From positions 1 through 62,104 of the forward strand of contig CAKRMK010000019.1 of NCBI GenBank assembly GCA_934364795.1: a stretch of DNA of 62,104 nt, given 5' to 3'. Under the pieces are notes generated by a model. The model was not told the origin of the DNA. It searched no databases and worked only from the letters and a program-made list of their open reading frames with translations. The stretch is from an uncultured Blautia sp. GTDB taxonomy: Bacteria; Bacillota; Clostridia; Lachnospirales; Lachnospiraceae. The position numbers and the translations under genes were made by a program. This document shows, piece after piece, positions 17,602 through 27,391 of this stretch (position 1 is its first letter; every line of letters begins with the position of its first letter).

Positions 17602-17742
17602 ATGCAGCATATCAAAACATTAAATACAAAGAACCTGCAGAACACTGTAAAGAAAGGCGGCTGCGGAGAATGCCAGACATCATGTCAGTCCGCATGCAAG
17701 ACATCCTGTACAGTAGGAAACCAGAGCTGCGAGAATAAATAA
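17602..17742 (+). CDS. scfA: SCIFF six-cysteine ranthipeptide precursor
   Basis: A 46-residue peptide. The N-terminal leader (MQHIKTLNTKNLQNTVKKGG) is followed by a core with six cysteines at positions 21, 24, 28, 32, 36 and 43. This is the Six-Cysteines-in-Forty-Five pattern of TIGR03973. In characterised relatives a radical-SAM enzyme installs a thioether bridge between a core cysteine and a threonine at a non-alpha carbon. It is nearly universal in Clostridia, and quorum-sensing-like roles have been proposed. An AAGGAGG site sits 8 bases upstream. Its maturase gene follows after a hairpin. Confidence 0.95.
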   Translation: MQHIKTLNTKNLQNTVKKGGCGECQTSCQSACKTSCTVGNQSCENK

Positions 17743-17794
17743 TTCCAGAGCTTTTTCAGACATGCTATGGAGTTAAGCAGCCAGGAACGTATGT

Positions 17795-17820
17795 AAGCAG
17801 CGGTGTAACAGCCGCTGCTT
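17795..17820 (+). terminator. Attenuator-like hairpin between scfA and scfB
   Basis: AAGCAGCGG (17795-17803) and CCGCTGCTT (17812-17820) form a perfect 9-bp stem followed by ATTC, a weak T-tract. Partial termination would give more precursor than maturase. Confidence 0.6.
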
Positions 17821-17857
17821 ATTCATGCAATAGGAAAAATGAAAGGATAATAATAAC

Positions 17858-19225
17858 ATGAGTCTGATTCACCGTTATCAGAACAATGGCTACAACATTG
17901 TGCTGGATATTAACAGCGGATGTATCCATGTTGTAGACAAGGTTACCTATGAGGTACTTCCTTATATGGAAGAAGGCCTTGATGCAGCAGCCATTGTAGG
18001 AAAACTGGGAGATCAGTTTCCAGAAGAAGATATTAAGACATCAGTGACAGAATGCGAGAAGCTGAAAGCTGACGGCATGCTTTTTACAAAGGATGTTTAT
18101 GAGAATGCCATTGATGCATTCACCAAGAACCGTCAGACAGTAGTGAAGGCTCTTTGCCTGCACATTGCACATGACTGCAATCTCGCCTGTCGCTATTGCT
18201 TTGCAGAAGAAGGAGAGTACCACGGAAGACGAGCTCTTATGTCATTTGAAGTAGGTAAGAAGGCACTGGATTTCCTCATTGCCAATTCCGGCTCCAGACA
18301 TAATCTGGAAGTGGACTTTTTCGGAGGCGAGCCGCTTATGAACTGGAAGGTTGTAAAAGACCTGGTAGCATACGGCCGTCAGCAGGAGAAGATCCACAAT
18401 AAGAAATTCCGCTTTACCCTTACTACTAATGGAGTCCTTCTGAATGATGAAGTAATGGAATTCTGTAATAAAGAAATGGGAAATGTGGTACTTAGCATTG
18501 ACGGCCGTAAAGAGGTTCACGACTTTATGCGTCCGTTCCGTAAAGGTGCCGGAAGCTATGACCTGATCATGCCGAAATTCCAGAAATTTGCAGAGTCCCG
18601 TAATCAGGACAAGTATTATGTGAGAGGAACATTCACTCATCATAATCTTGACTTTTCAAAAGATGTACTTCATCTTGCAGACCTTGGTTTCAAACAGATT
18701 TCTGTGGAACCTGTAGTGGCAGACCCGGCAGAGGAATATGCACTTCGTGAGGAAGACCTGCCGAAGATTATGGAAGAATACGACCTTCTTGCCAAAGAAA
18801 TGATCAAGCGCGAGAAAGAGGGAAAAGGCTTTAATTTCTTCCATTTTATGATCGACCTTACCGGAGGTCCCTGTGTATACAAGAGACTTTCCGGATGCGG
18901 AAGCGGAACAGAATATCTGGCCGTAACCCCATGGGGAGATTTTTATCCTTGTCATCAGTTTGTTGGTGAGGAAGAATATCTGATGGGAAATGTGGATGAG
19001 GGAATTGTAAGACCTGACATCCAGAAAGAATTCGGATGCTGTAATGTTTACACCAAGCCAGCTTGTAAGGAATGCTTTGCAAGATTTTACTGCAGTGGCG
19101 GATGTGCAGCAAACGGATATCATGCCCATAAAGATATCAGAAGCAATTATGAAATCGGATGCGAGCTCCAGAGGAAGCGTGTGGAGTGCGCCATCATGAT
19201 AAAAGCTGCACTGGCAGAAGACTGA
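17858..19225 (+). CDS. scfB: SCIFF peptide maturase, radical SAM/SPASM enzyme
   Basis: A 455-residue thioether-forming maturase. An N-terminal RiPP-recognition-like region (about 1-90; GYNIVLDINSGCIHVVD) should bind the scfA leader. The radical-SAM cluster motif CX3CX2C is C107, C111 and C114 (CNLACRYCF). A SPASM region with auxiliary-cluster cysteines lies in the last 120 residues (CGSGTEYL..PWGDFYPC, GCCNVYTKPACKECFARFYCSGGC). Length and motifs match TIGR03974. The substrate gene is directly upstream and secDF follows. Confidence 0.95.
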   Translation: MSLIHRYQNNGYNIVLDINSGCIHVVDKVTYEVLPYMEEGLDAAAIVGKLGDQFPEEDIKTSVTECEKLKADGMLFTKDVYENAIDAFTKNRQTVVKALCLHIAHDCNLACRYCFAEEGEYHGRRALMSFEVGKKALDFLIANSGSRHNLEVDFFGGEPLMNWKVVKDLVAYGRQQEKIHNKKFRFTLTTNGVLLNDEVMEFCNKEMGNVVLSIDGRKEVHDFMRPFRKGAGSYDLIMPKFQKFAESRNQDKYYVRGTFTHHNLDFSKDVLHLADLGFKQISVEPVVADPAEEYALREEDLPKIMEEYDLLAKEMIKREKEGKGFNFFHFMIDLTGGPCVYKRLSGCGSGTEYLAVTPWGDFYPCHQFVGEEEYLMGNVDEGIVRPDIQKEFGCCNVYTKPACKECFARFYCSGGCAANGYHAHKDIRSNYEIGCELQRKRVECAIMIKAALAED

Positions 19226-19297
19226 TAGTACTTCGCCAGCTGCGAAGATTTCTGTCAGCCCTGCTTTTGCGAAAAACAAAAAAGAAGGGACAGAACA

Positions 19298-21718
19298 ATG
19301 AAAAAATCAAGAGGAATCTTAGTCCTGATCCTGACTGCCATCGTTACCGTGTTCTTCTGCTATACGGCTGCTGTAGGTATTGGACCTACAGGAACCGGTT
19401 CCATGAAGAACATTAAGACCGGACTTGATCTGGCAGGTGGTGTCAGCATAACATATCAGGCAAAAGACAGCAACCCAAGCAGTGAAGACATGAATGATAC
19501 GGTCTATAAGCTGCAGAAACGTGTTGAGCAGTACAGCACAGAGGCACAGGTATATCAGGAAGGCTCTGACCGTATTAACGTAGAAATTCCCGGTGTAACA
19601 GATGCCAATGCCATTCTGGAAGAACTTGGACAGCCAGGTTCCCTTTGCTTTATTACTCAGCAGGACGATGACGGAAACGCAAACTTCCAGGCAGACTCCA
19701 CCAGTGAGACCGGATATTCTCTTGCAAGAAGCCTTGACGAGATCCGTGCAGCCGGTTCTGTAGTTCTGGAAGGTACTGATGTGGCTGATGCTACAGGTGG
19801 TGCAGTTCAGCAGCAGAATTCCAGCAGCAGAGAATATGTGGTTGACCTGACTCTTACAGATGAAGGTAAAACCAAATTTGCTGAAGCAACAGCGGCAAAT
19901 GTTGGAAAACAGATTGCAATCATTTATGATAACGGCGTTTTAAGTGCTCCACGGGTAAATGAAGCAATCACAGGCGGTAAAGCACAGATCAGTGGTATGG
20001 AAAGTGTTGAAAAAGCACAGGAACTTGCTTCCTACATCCGTATCGGTTCCTTAAGTCTTGAGCTTACAGAGCTTCGTTCCAGCGTTGTAGCAGCACAGCT
20101 TGGTGAGGAAGCTATTTCTACCAGCCTTATTGCGGGTGTGATCGGTCTGATCATCGTAATTCTGTTCATGATCATTGCTTACCGCGTTCCTGGTGTGGTT
20201 GCAGGCTTCTCCCTGATTTTCTACACAGCAACAATTCTGCTTACCTTAAATGCATTTGACATTACCCTTACGCTTCCGGGTATTGCCGGTATCATCCTTG
20301 GTATTGGTATGGCAGTAGATGCAAACGTTATTATTTACGCACGTATCCGCGAGGAAATCGGTGCAGGTTCTTCTGTAAGAACTTCCATTAAAGCCGGTTT
20401 CTCCAAGGCATTTTCCGCAATTTTTGACGGAAATATCACAACTCTTATTGCAGCATTCGTGCTGATGTGGCTGGGTACAGGTTCTGTTAAAGGATTTGCC
20501 TACACACTGGCTCTTGGTATTGTAATTTCCATGTTTACAGCACTGGTATTCTCCAGAATTGTAATCAATGCATTATATGCAGTTGGAGTACGTGATGAGA
20601 AGTTCTATGGCAAGACAGAAGAGAAGAAAGTTATTAACTTTGTTGGAAAGAGAAGAGTATGCTTTACACTTTCCATTATCCTGATCCTTGCCGGACCGGT
20701 GACAATGCTGATCCACAGTGCAGCAGGAAACAAAGCACTGAATTACAGCCTTGAGTTCTCCAGCGGTACTTCTACAAATGTTACCTTTAATGAAGATATG
20801 GACATTAAGACCATTGACTCTGAAGTAACACCTGTAGTAGAAGAGGTTACGGGAGACAAAAATGTACAGCCCACCAAGGTTGTAGGAACCAATCAGGTTA
20901 TCATCAAAACACGTTCCCTTACTCTTGACGAGCGTGAGGCACTGAATAAGGCACTTGTAGACAAATTTGGTGTGGATGAATCCCTGATCCAGGCAGAGAG
21001 CATTTCCTCCACTGTCAGCAGTGAGATGAGAAGAGATGCTGTAGTAGCTGTTATTGTTGCTACCATCTTTATGCTTCTTTACATCTGGTTCCGTTTCAAA
21101 GATATCCGTTTTGCAGGCAGTGCGGTACTTGCACTTCTCCATGACGTTCTGGTTGTCCTTACATTCTATGCGATTTCCAGAATCTCTGTAGGAAATACTT
21201 TTATCGCTTGTATGCTGACCATTGTTGGTTATTCTATCAACGCAACTATCGTTATCTTTGACCGTATTCGTGAGAATCTTCACGGAAGCAAACGTGTGGA
21301 TGAGCTGGAAGAAATTGTAAACAGAAGTATTACACAGACACTTACCAGAAGTATTTATACTTCTCTTACTACCTTTATCATGGTAGCAGTTCTTTACATC
21401 ATGGGTGTTTCTTCTATCCGTGAGTTTGCTGCACCTCTGATGGTTGGTATTATCTGTGGTGCATATTCTTCTGTATGCATTACCGGTTCTCTCTGGCTGG
21501 TAATGAAGAAAAAACTTGGTGCAGGCCAGGCTCCTGTAAAAGCAGCAGCTACAGCAGCGTCAGTAAAGAGCACAGGATCCAAAACAACTGCAAAAACATC
21601 AGCAGCACCTTCTGATCCTGCACAGCCGAAGAAGAAAAACCGTAAGAGAGTTCAGGAGCGTCTTGCAGCACAGGAAGCTGCAAAGAATGCAGAGAATTCT
21701 TCTGATGAGAACGAATAA
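19298..21718 (+). CDS. secDF: Fused protein-export membrane protein SecDF
   Basis: An 806-residue fusion of SecD and SecF. These use the proton gradient to help pull secreted proteins out of the SecYEG channel. The SecD half begins with one helix and the GLDLAGGVSITY motif, has a large extracellular P1-type domain, then five helices with GMAVDANVIIYARIREE (conserved D near residue 345). The SecF half repeats the plan with GYSINATIVIFDRIREN. A basic Ala/Lys/Ser-rich tail follows from about residue 745. The fused form is common in Lachnospiraceae next to the SCIFF pair. Confidence 0.95.
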   Translation: MKKSRGILVLILTAIVTVFFCYTAAVGIGPTGTGSMKNIKTGLDLAGGVSITYQAKDSNPSSEDMNDTVYKLQKRVEQYSTEAQVYQEGSDRINVEIPGVTDANAILEELGQPGSLCFITQQDDDGNANFQADSTSETGYSLARSLDEIRAAGSVVLEGTDVADATGGAVQQQNSSSREYVVDLTLTDEGKTKFAEATAANVGKQIAIIYDNGVLSAPRVNEAITGGKAQISGMESVEKAQELASYIRIGSLSLELTELRSSVVAAQLGEEAISTSLIAGVIGLIIVILFMIIAYRVPGVVAGFSLIFYTATILLTLNAFDITLTLPGIAGIILGIGMAVDANVIIYARIREEIGAGSSVRTSIKAGFSKAFSAIFDGNITTLIAAFVLMWLGTGSVKGFAYTLALGIVISMFTALVFSRIVINALYAVGVRDEKFYGKTEEKKVINFVGKRRVCFTLSIILILAGPVTMLIHSAAGNKALNYSLEFSSGTSTNVTFNEDMDIKTIDSEVTPVVEEVTGDKNVQPTKVVGTNQVIIKTRSLTLDEREALNKALVDKFGVDESLIQAESISSTVSSEMRRDAVVAVIVATIFMLLYIWFRFKDIRFAGSAVLALLHDVLVVLTFYAISRISVGNTFIACMLTIVGYSINATIVIFDRIRENLHGSKRVDELEEIVNRSITQTLTRSIYTSLTTFIMVAVLYIMGVSSIREFAAPLMVGIICGAYSSVCITGSLWLVMKKKLGAGQAPVKAAATAASVKSTGSKTTAKTSAAPSDPAQPKKKNRKRVQERLAAQEAAKNAENSSDENE

Positions 21719-21760
21719 TGAAATAAGAAACTGACCGGTCTTTTTGCAGATTAGTCAGGC

Positions 21761-21785
21761 AGAGCCTTTTTCAAACAGGCTCTAG
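21761..21785 (+). repeat. Dispersed repeat, minimal copy (copy 4)
   Basis: AGAGCCTTTTTCAAACAGGCTCT is the right terminal sequence of the repeat family and can itself fold as a 7-bp hairpin. Confidence 0.55.
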
Positions 21786-21786
21786 G

Positions 21787-21848
21787 GCAAGCCAGGACAG
21801 AGGTCGGAGCTTTATGGAGCTTCGATGTCTGAAGTGGCTTGCTTTTTT
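21787..21848 (+). terminator. Terminator of secDF
   Basis: GCAAGCCA (21787-21794) pairs with TGGCTTGC (21835-21842), followed by six T. An inner GGACAG/CTGTC-like arm extends the stem. Confidence 0.75.
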
Positions 21849-21901
21849 CTTTTATTAAGTTTAAGATATTTCAAAAAGAAAACAAAAACAGGAGCCAATA
21901 C

Positions 21902-23617
21902 ATGGAAAAATGGGTAGTAACAGCCAAAAAAGCTGATTTTCAGGAAATCGGTGTCAGATATAGAATTGATCCGGTAATCGCACGTATTATACGAAACAGG
22001 GATATAGTAGGAGATGAAGCCATTGATCAGTATCTGAATGGGAAACTTGCCGATATTCCGTCCTGGAAATCATTAAAAGATATAGAAAAAGGAACAGAAA
22101 TTATTTCAAAAAAGATCCGGGAAGGTGTCAGAATCCGGATTATAGGAGATTATGACATTGATGGAGTGACGGCTACTTATATTTTGCTGAAGGGATTAAA
22201 AAGGCTGGGAGCTGATGTTGATACATACATTCCTGACAGGATCACAGACGGATACGGGATTCATGAGCCACTGATTTTAAAAGCAAAAGAAGATGGGATT
22301 GATACAATTGTAACCTGTGATAATGGAATCTCAGCCTCTGCCGAAATCAAAATGGCAAAAGACCTGGGGCTTACTGTAGTTGTAACGGATCATCATGAAG
22401 TCCCATTTAAAGATACAGAACAGGGAAGAGTATATATTGTACCAGAAGCAGACGCTGTTATTAATCCCAAGCAGGCAGACTGTTCATATCCAAACAAAAA
22501 CATCTGCGGTGCAGTAGTTGCCATGAAACTGGTTTTTTCTCTATATGAAAAATTTGAAATTCCAGAAGTGGAAAAAGAAGAATTTCTGGAACCGGCAGCC
22601 ATAGCCACTGTAGGAGACGTTATGGATCTTCAGGGAGAAAACAGGATTCTGGTAAAAGAAGGTCTTGCCCGTATTCCCCATACTCAAAATAAAGGGTTAA
22701 AGGCACTGATTCGTGCTATCGGGCTGGAGGACAAAGAAATCACATCCTATGATATTGGTTTCAGGCTTGGTCCCTGCATCAATGCAAGTGGAAGAATTGA
22801 TACAGCCATGCGTTCCCTGGCACTTTTGCAGGCAGAAGACGAAGAAGAGGCTGCACGCCTGGCAGGTGATCTGAAGGCACTGAATGACAGCCGTAAAGCT
22901 CTCACTGAAAAAGGAATGGAAGAGGCTTTTGAATTAATAGAGAGCAGTTCCCTGAAAGAGGACAAAGTGCTGGTGGTATTTTTGCCCGAATGTCACGAAA
23001 GCCTTGCCGGAATTATTGCCGGGAGAGTACGTGAAAAATATCACAAACCTGCTTTTGTGCTTACAAGAGGGGAACAGATGGTAAAAGGCAGCGGACGTTC
23101 TATAGAAGTATATTCCATGTATGAGGAGCTTGTGAAGTGTGACGACCTTCTGGAAGTCTATGGCGGACATCCCATGGCAGCAGGCCTGTCCCTGAAAGAA
23201 GAAAATGTGGAACTTTTCCGTCGCAGGCTAAATGAAAACTGTATGCTTACAAAGGAAGACCTGATTGAGAAAATTATCATTGATGTGCCAATGCCAATAT
23301 CTTATGTAAATGAAAACCTGATCCGCCAGCTGTCCGTTCTGGAACCATTTGGAAAAGGAAATGGAAAGCCTCTTTTTGCACAGAAAAATCTTCGTGTTTT
23401 AAAAGTGGAAATATATGGAAAGACTTTGAATACAGCTAAGGTGCAGCTTATGGATCCTTCAGGTACAGTGATGGATGGAATGTACTGGGGGGATGTAAAG
23501 ACTTTTGCAGATTTCGCAAGAGCCCATGATACCATATCTGTTACTTATTATCCCAGAATCAATTCCTATATGGGCAGAGAATCTTTGCAAATTGTCATAC
23601 AAAACTATTGTGCATGA
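21902..23617 (+). CDS. recJ: RecJ-family single-strand-specific exonuclease
   Basis: A 571-residue DHH/DHHA1 nuclease degrading single-stranded DNA 5' to 3' in repair and recombination. Metal-binding motifs are visible: D83-Y-D85-I-D in IIGDYDIDG, a further aspartate in TCDNGIS, and VVTDHHE. The DHHA1 domain has GGHPMAAGLSL. The start at 21902 (MEKWVVTAKK) is preceded by CAGGAG; an ATG 21 codons upstream lies in the terminator region. RecJ in this group is shorter than the roughly 780-residue Bacillus form. Confidence 0.92.
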   Translation: MEKWVVTAKKADFQEIGVRYRIDPVIARIIRNRDIVGDEAIDQYLNGKLADIPSWKSLKDIEKGTEIISKKIREGVRIRIIGDYDIDGVTATYILLKGLKRLGADVDTYIPDRITDGYGIHEPLILKAKEDGIDTIVTCDNGISASAEIKMAKDLGLTVVVTDHHEVPFKDTEQGRVYIVPEADAVINPKQADCSYPNKNICGAVVAMKLVFSLYEKFEIPEVEKEEFLEPAAIATVGDVMDLQGENRILVKEGLARIPHTQNKGLKALIRAIGLEDKEITSYDIGFRLGPCINASGRIDTAMRSLALLQAEDEEEAARLAGDLKALNDSRKALTEKGMEEAFELIESSSLKEDKVLVVFLPECHESLAGIIAGRVREKYHKPAFVLTRGEQMVKGSGRSIEVYSMYEELVKCDDLLEVYGGHPMAAGLSLKEENVELFRRRLNENCMLTKEDLIEKIIIDVPMPISYVNENLIRQLSVLEPFGKGNGKPLFAQKNLRVLKVEIYGKTLNTAKVQLMDPSGTVMDGMYWGDVKTFADFARAHDTISVTYYPRINSYMGRESLQIVIQNYCA

Positions 23618-23678
23618 CCTAATAATCATGTAAAACCACGAAAAATGGAGTATTTACAGGGAGTGTGTCGGTTTTACA

Positions 23679-23707
23679 TTGATTCTGAATTTAAAAAGTG
23701 TTATACT
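23679..23707 (+). promoter_or_regulatory. Promoter of apt
   Basis: TTGATT (23679-23684) and TATACT (23702-23707), 17-base spacer. Confidence 0.65.
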
Positions 23708-23775
23708 AAAAAATATATGATGCCAGGGGTGGCTGCTGCTTTCCCTGCCATATTCATGAATCTGAGGAGGCTACT

Positions 23776-24300
23776 ATGAAAAAAATAGAGGAATACGTAA
23801 GAAGCATACCGGATTTTCCGGAACCGGGAATTATTTTCAGAGATGTTACAAGCATTCTCCAGGACGCAGACGGACTGAAGCTTGCAATCGATTCCATGCA
23901 GGACTGCCTGAAGGATGTGGACGTTGATGTAATCGTAGGAACAGAGTCAAGAGGATTTATTTTTGGTATGCCTATTGCCTATAATCTTCATAAGCCTTTT
24001 GTTCCGGTACGTAAGAAGGGTAAACTTCCATGTGAAACTATTTCTGCAAGCTATGATCTTGAATATGGCAAGGCAGAAATCGAGATTCACAAGGACGCCA
24101 TTAAGCCTGGACAGAAAGTTGTCATCATTGATGACCTGATTGCTACCGGTGGTACAGTAGAGGCAGCAGCAGGACTTATTGAACAGCTTGGAGGAGAAGT
24201 TGTCAAGATCGTATTCCTTATGGAACTTGCCGGCCTTGAGGGACGCAAGAAGCTTGAGAAATATGATGTTGCTTCTGTAATCCGCTACGAAGGCAAATAA
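23776..24300 (+). CDS. apt: Adenine phosphoribosyltransferase
   Basis: A 174-residue purine-salvage enzyme making AMP from adenine and PRPP. The type I phosphoribosyltransferase motif VVIIDDLIATGGTV is near residues 115-128, and the N-terminal IPDFPEPGIIFRDVT segment is diagnostic of Apt. A GAGGAGG site precedes the ATG. It is followed by rel, an arrangement common in Clostridia. Confidence 0.97.
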   Translation: MKKIEEYVRSIPDFPEPGIIFRDVTSILQDADGLKLAIDSMQDCLKDVDVDVIVGTESRGFIFGMPIAYNLHKPFVPVRKKGKLPCETISASYDLEYGKAEIEIHKDAIKPGQKVVIIDDLIATGGTVEAAAGLIEQLGGEVVKIVFLMELAGLEGRKKLEKYDVASVIRYEGK

Positions 24301-24384
24301 ATGTGTGTCTGTTTCGCCAGATGTCAGTTACGGACATGCGGCAAATACTGACGCAGATAGTATGAAAACAGGCAGGTGTAGATT

Positions 24385-26718
24385 ATGGCTGATGTTATTG
24401 CCAAAAAGGGTGAGGCACCGCAGGTGTCCAAGGAAGATCTGGAGAAGCTGGAATCTGTTAAGAAGGCAGATGCAGCTGTGAAATCCATGCACGACTTCAC
24501 AAGCCCTGAAGTATTATATGATGAGCTGATTGCCAGCATAAGAAAATATCATCCTTCTACGGATATCACACTGATCCAGAAGGCATATGAGACTGCACGG
24601 GAAGCCCATAAGGACCAGAAAAGGAAGTCTGGAGAGCCTTATATTATTCATCCTTTATGTGTAGCCATTATTCTGGCTGATCTGGAACTGGATAAAGAGA
24701 CGATCGTTGCCGGTCTTTTGCATGATGCGGTAGAAGATACCTGGATGACATGCGAAGAGATCACGAAAGAGTTTGGACCGGAGGTAGCCCTTCTGGTAGA
24801 TGGCGTAACGAAGATCGGTCAGCTGTCCTATTCCAAGGACAAGGTAGAAATGCAGGCAGAGAGCCTTCGTAAAATGTTCCTTGCCATGGCAAAGGATATC
24901 CGTGTCATTCTGATCAAGCTGGCGGACCGTCTCCACAATATGCGGACGTTACAGTATATGACTCCTGCGAAGCAGAAGGAAAAAGCAAGAGAGACGATGG
25001 ATATTTATGCTCCCATTGCACAGCGTCTTGGTATTTCCAAGATCAAGGTGGAGCTGGACGATCTTTCTTTGAAATATCTGAAGCCGGATGTATATTATGA
25101 TCTGGTGGAGAAGGTAGCCCTCCGCAAAAGTGTCCGCGAGGAGTTTGTTGGAAACATCGTCAAGACTGTGAACCAGCATATGGTGGAAGCTGGTATCAAG
25201 GCACAGGTAGACGGCCGTGTGAAGCACTTCTTCAGCATTTATAAGAAGATGGTGAACCAGAACAAGACCATTGACCAGATTTATGATCTTTTTGCAGTGC
25301 GTATTCTGGTAGATACAGTGAAAGACTGTTACGCTGCTCTGGGCGTGATTCATGAGATGTACAAGCCGATTCCAGGACGATTCAAAGATTATATAGCTAT
25401 GCCGAAACCTAATATGTATCAGTCTTTGCACACTACACTGATCGGACCTAACGGCCAGCCTTTTGAAATCCAGATCAGAACCTTTGAAATGCATAAGACA
25501 GCAGAATATGGTATTGCGGCACACTGGAAATACAAAGAGGCTTCTGACGGCAAGACCTCCACAGGAAACCGTGAAGAAGAGAAGCTGAACTGGCTGCGTC
25601 AGATTCTGGAATGGCAGAGGGACATGTCCGATAATAAGGAATTTATGAGCCTTCTGAAAAATGACCTGGATCTTTTTGCTGACAGTGTATACTGCTTTAC
25701 ACCACAGGGAGATGTAAAGACACTTCCCAATGGTTCCACTCCTATTGATTTTGCATACAGCGTACATAGTGCTGTAGGAAATAAAATGGTAGGTGCCCGT
25801 GTAAATGGCAAGCTGGTTCCTATTGAATACCGGATCCAAAATGGTGACCGTATTGAGATCATTACCTCACAGAATTCACAGGGACCAAGCCGTGACTGGC
25901 TGAAAGTGGTAAAGAGCACACAGGCTAAGAACAAGATCAATCAGTGGTTTAAGAAGGAATTAAAAGAAGACAATATCCTCAAAGGTAAGGAAATGCTGGC
26001 ACAGTATGCCAAGAGTAAAGGCTTTAAATTTGCCAACTATACCAAGTCCCAGTATCTGGATGCTGTTATGCGTAAGTATGGTTTCCGCGACTGGGAGTCC
26101 GTTCTGGCAGCAATCGGTCATGGCGGTCTGAAAGAGGGACAGGTCTTTAACAAGCTTGTAGAAGCTTACGATAAAGAAAACAAAAAGAATCTCACTGATG
26201 AGGAAGTCCTGGAAGCAGCTGCAGCGGAGAATCAGGATAAGAAGCATCATATTAAGAGTAAAAGCGGTATTGTTGTCCGTGGAATCCATGATGTTGCAGT
26301 GCGTTTTTCGAAATGCTGCAATCCTATTCCAGGAGACGAGATCGTAGGGTATGTTACCAGAGGCAGAGGTGTTACCATTCACAGAACAGATTGCGTGAAT
26401 GTAATGAATATGTCCGAGATGGACAGAAGACGTCTTCTGGAAGCAGAATGGCAGGAACCGGAGACAAAGCAGGATGAGCATTACATGGCAGAAATCAATG
26501 TATATGCAAACAACCGCACAGGTCTTCTTGTAGATATTTCCAAGATTTTTACAGAGCGTAAAATCGATATCCGAAATATTAACTGCCGTACCAACAAGCA
26601 GGAAAAAGCAACAATTTCCGTAAGCTTTAATGTAAGCTGTAAGGAGGAGCTGAATTCTCTTATTGAGAAGATCCGCCAGCTTGAGAGTGTAATAGATGTA
26701 GAGAGAACCACCGGCTGA
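24385..26718 (+). CDS. relA: Bifunctional (p)ppGpp synthetase/hydrolase (Rel)
   Basis: A 777-residue long Rel/SpoT homologue that makes and degrades the stringent-response alarmone. Domains in order: HD hydrolase with GLLHDAVEDT (about 112-121), synthetase with RVKHFFSIYKK and YQSLHTTLIGP (about 280-355), TGS (about 415-475; VYCFTPQGDVKTLPNGSTPIDFAY), a helical and Cys-containing region (VRFSKCCNPIPGDEIVGYVTRGRGVTIHRTDC), and a C-terminal ACT domain (about 700-775). Both catalytic motifs look intact. Confidence 0.95.
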   Translation: MADVIAKKGEAPQVSKEDLEKLESVKKADAAVKSMHDFTSPEVLYDELIASIRKYHPSTDITLIQKAYETAREAHKDQKRKSGEPYIIHPLCVAIILADLELDKETIVAGLLHDAVEDTWMTCEEITKEFGPEVALLVDGVTKIGQLSYSKDKVEMQAESLRKMFLAMAKDIRVILIKLADRLHNMRTLQYMTPAKQKEKARETMDIYAPIAQRLGISKIKVELDDLSLKYLKPDVYYDLVEKVALRKSVREEFVGNIVKTVNQHMVEAGIKAQVDGRVKHFFSIYKKMVNQNKTIDQIYDLFAVRILVDTVKDCYAALGVIHEMYKPIPGRFKDYIAMPKPNMYQSLHTTLIGPNGQPFEIQIRTFEMHKTAEYGIAAHWKYKEASDGKTSTGNREEEKLNWLRQILEWQRDMSDNKEFMSLLKNDLDLFADSVYCFTPQGDVKTLPNGSTPIDFAYSVHSAVGNKMVGARVNGKLVPIEYRIQNGDRIEIITSQNSQGPSRDWLKVVKSTQAKNKINQWFKKELKEDNILKGKEMLAQYAKSKGFKFANYTKSQYLDAVMRKYGFRDWESVLAAIGHGGLKEGQVFNKLVEAYDKENKKNLTDEEVLEAAAAENQDKKHHIKSKSGIVVRGIHDVAVRFSKCCNPIPGDEIVGYVTRGRGVTIHRTDCVNVMNMSEMDRRRLLEAEWQEPETKQDEHYMAEINVYANNRTGLLVDISKIFTERKIDIRNINCRTNKQEKATISVSFNVSCKEELNSLIEKIRQLESVIDVERTTG

Positions 26719-26761
26719 CAAAAGTGCAGCATGAGAAGCATATACCACGAAAGGAATAAAT

Positions 26762-27391
26762 ATGGGAAAACTTGAATTACAGCAGTGCATTCTTGGTCCT
26801 GTATACACCAATTGTTATTTTATAAAGAATAAAGAAACAGGGGAGATGCTGATTATTGATCCGGCAGATGCCCCGAAAAAAATCTTTCAGAAAGTGGAAG
26901 ATATGAATGGAAAGCCAGTAGCAATCCTTCTCACACATGGTCATTTTGATCATATTATGGCTGTGGAGGCTGTGAAAGAACAGTATCACATACCAGTGTA
27001 TGCCTGTCGCCAGGAAGAAGAAATGCTCCGGGAGCCTTCTGTGAATATGACAGACCGCATGAGAAAGCCCTGCTCCATTGTGCCAGATGTATTTCTGGAC
27101 GATCTGCAGGTGTTTGAAGCGGCAGGATTTTCTGTACAGATGCTCCATACTCCAGGACATACGAAGGGAAGCTGCTGCTATTATTTCAAAGATGAGGGTG
27201 CTTTGTTCAGCGGGGATACCCTGTTCTGTGGGTCTGTAGGAAGAACAGACTTCCCGGGAGGAAGCGCATCCCAGATCCGGGAGAGCCTGCATAAGCTCCT
27301 TGGCGCATTGCCGGATGATACCGATGTGTATCCGGGACATGATACATCTACAACAATCGGTTATGAAAAGAGGTACAATCCATTTGTGTAA
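26762..27391 (+). CDS. MBL-fold metallo-hydrolase (glyoxalase II-like)
   Basis: A 209-residue metallo-beta-lactamase-fold protein. The binuclear metal motif is H59-G-H61-F-D63-H64, with further ligands in LHTPGHTKGS, FSGDTLF and YPGHD. The small size and GRTDFPGGS insert fit the ycbL/glyoxalase II-like subgroup. The substrate (often a glutathione-like or bacillithiol thioester) is not known. It overlaps hemZ slightly and is part of the rel-hisS gene string. Confidence 0.85.
   Translation: MGKLELQQCILGPVYTNCYFIKNKETGEMLIIDPADAPKKIFQKVEDMNGKPVAILLTHGHFDHIMAVEAVKEQYHIPVYACRQEEEMLREPSVNMTDRMRKPCSIVPDVFLDDLQVFEAAGFSVQMLHTPGHTKGSCCYYFKDEGALFSGDTLFCGSVGRTDFPGGSASQIRESLHKLLGALPDDTDVYPGHDTSTTIGYEKRYNPFV

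Noticed and set aside
24949..25839. Long antisense frame opposite rel
   Set aside because: No family pattern; rel has complete motifs across this stretch.
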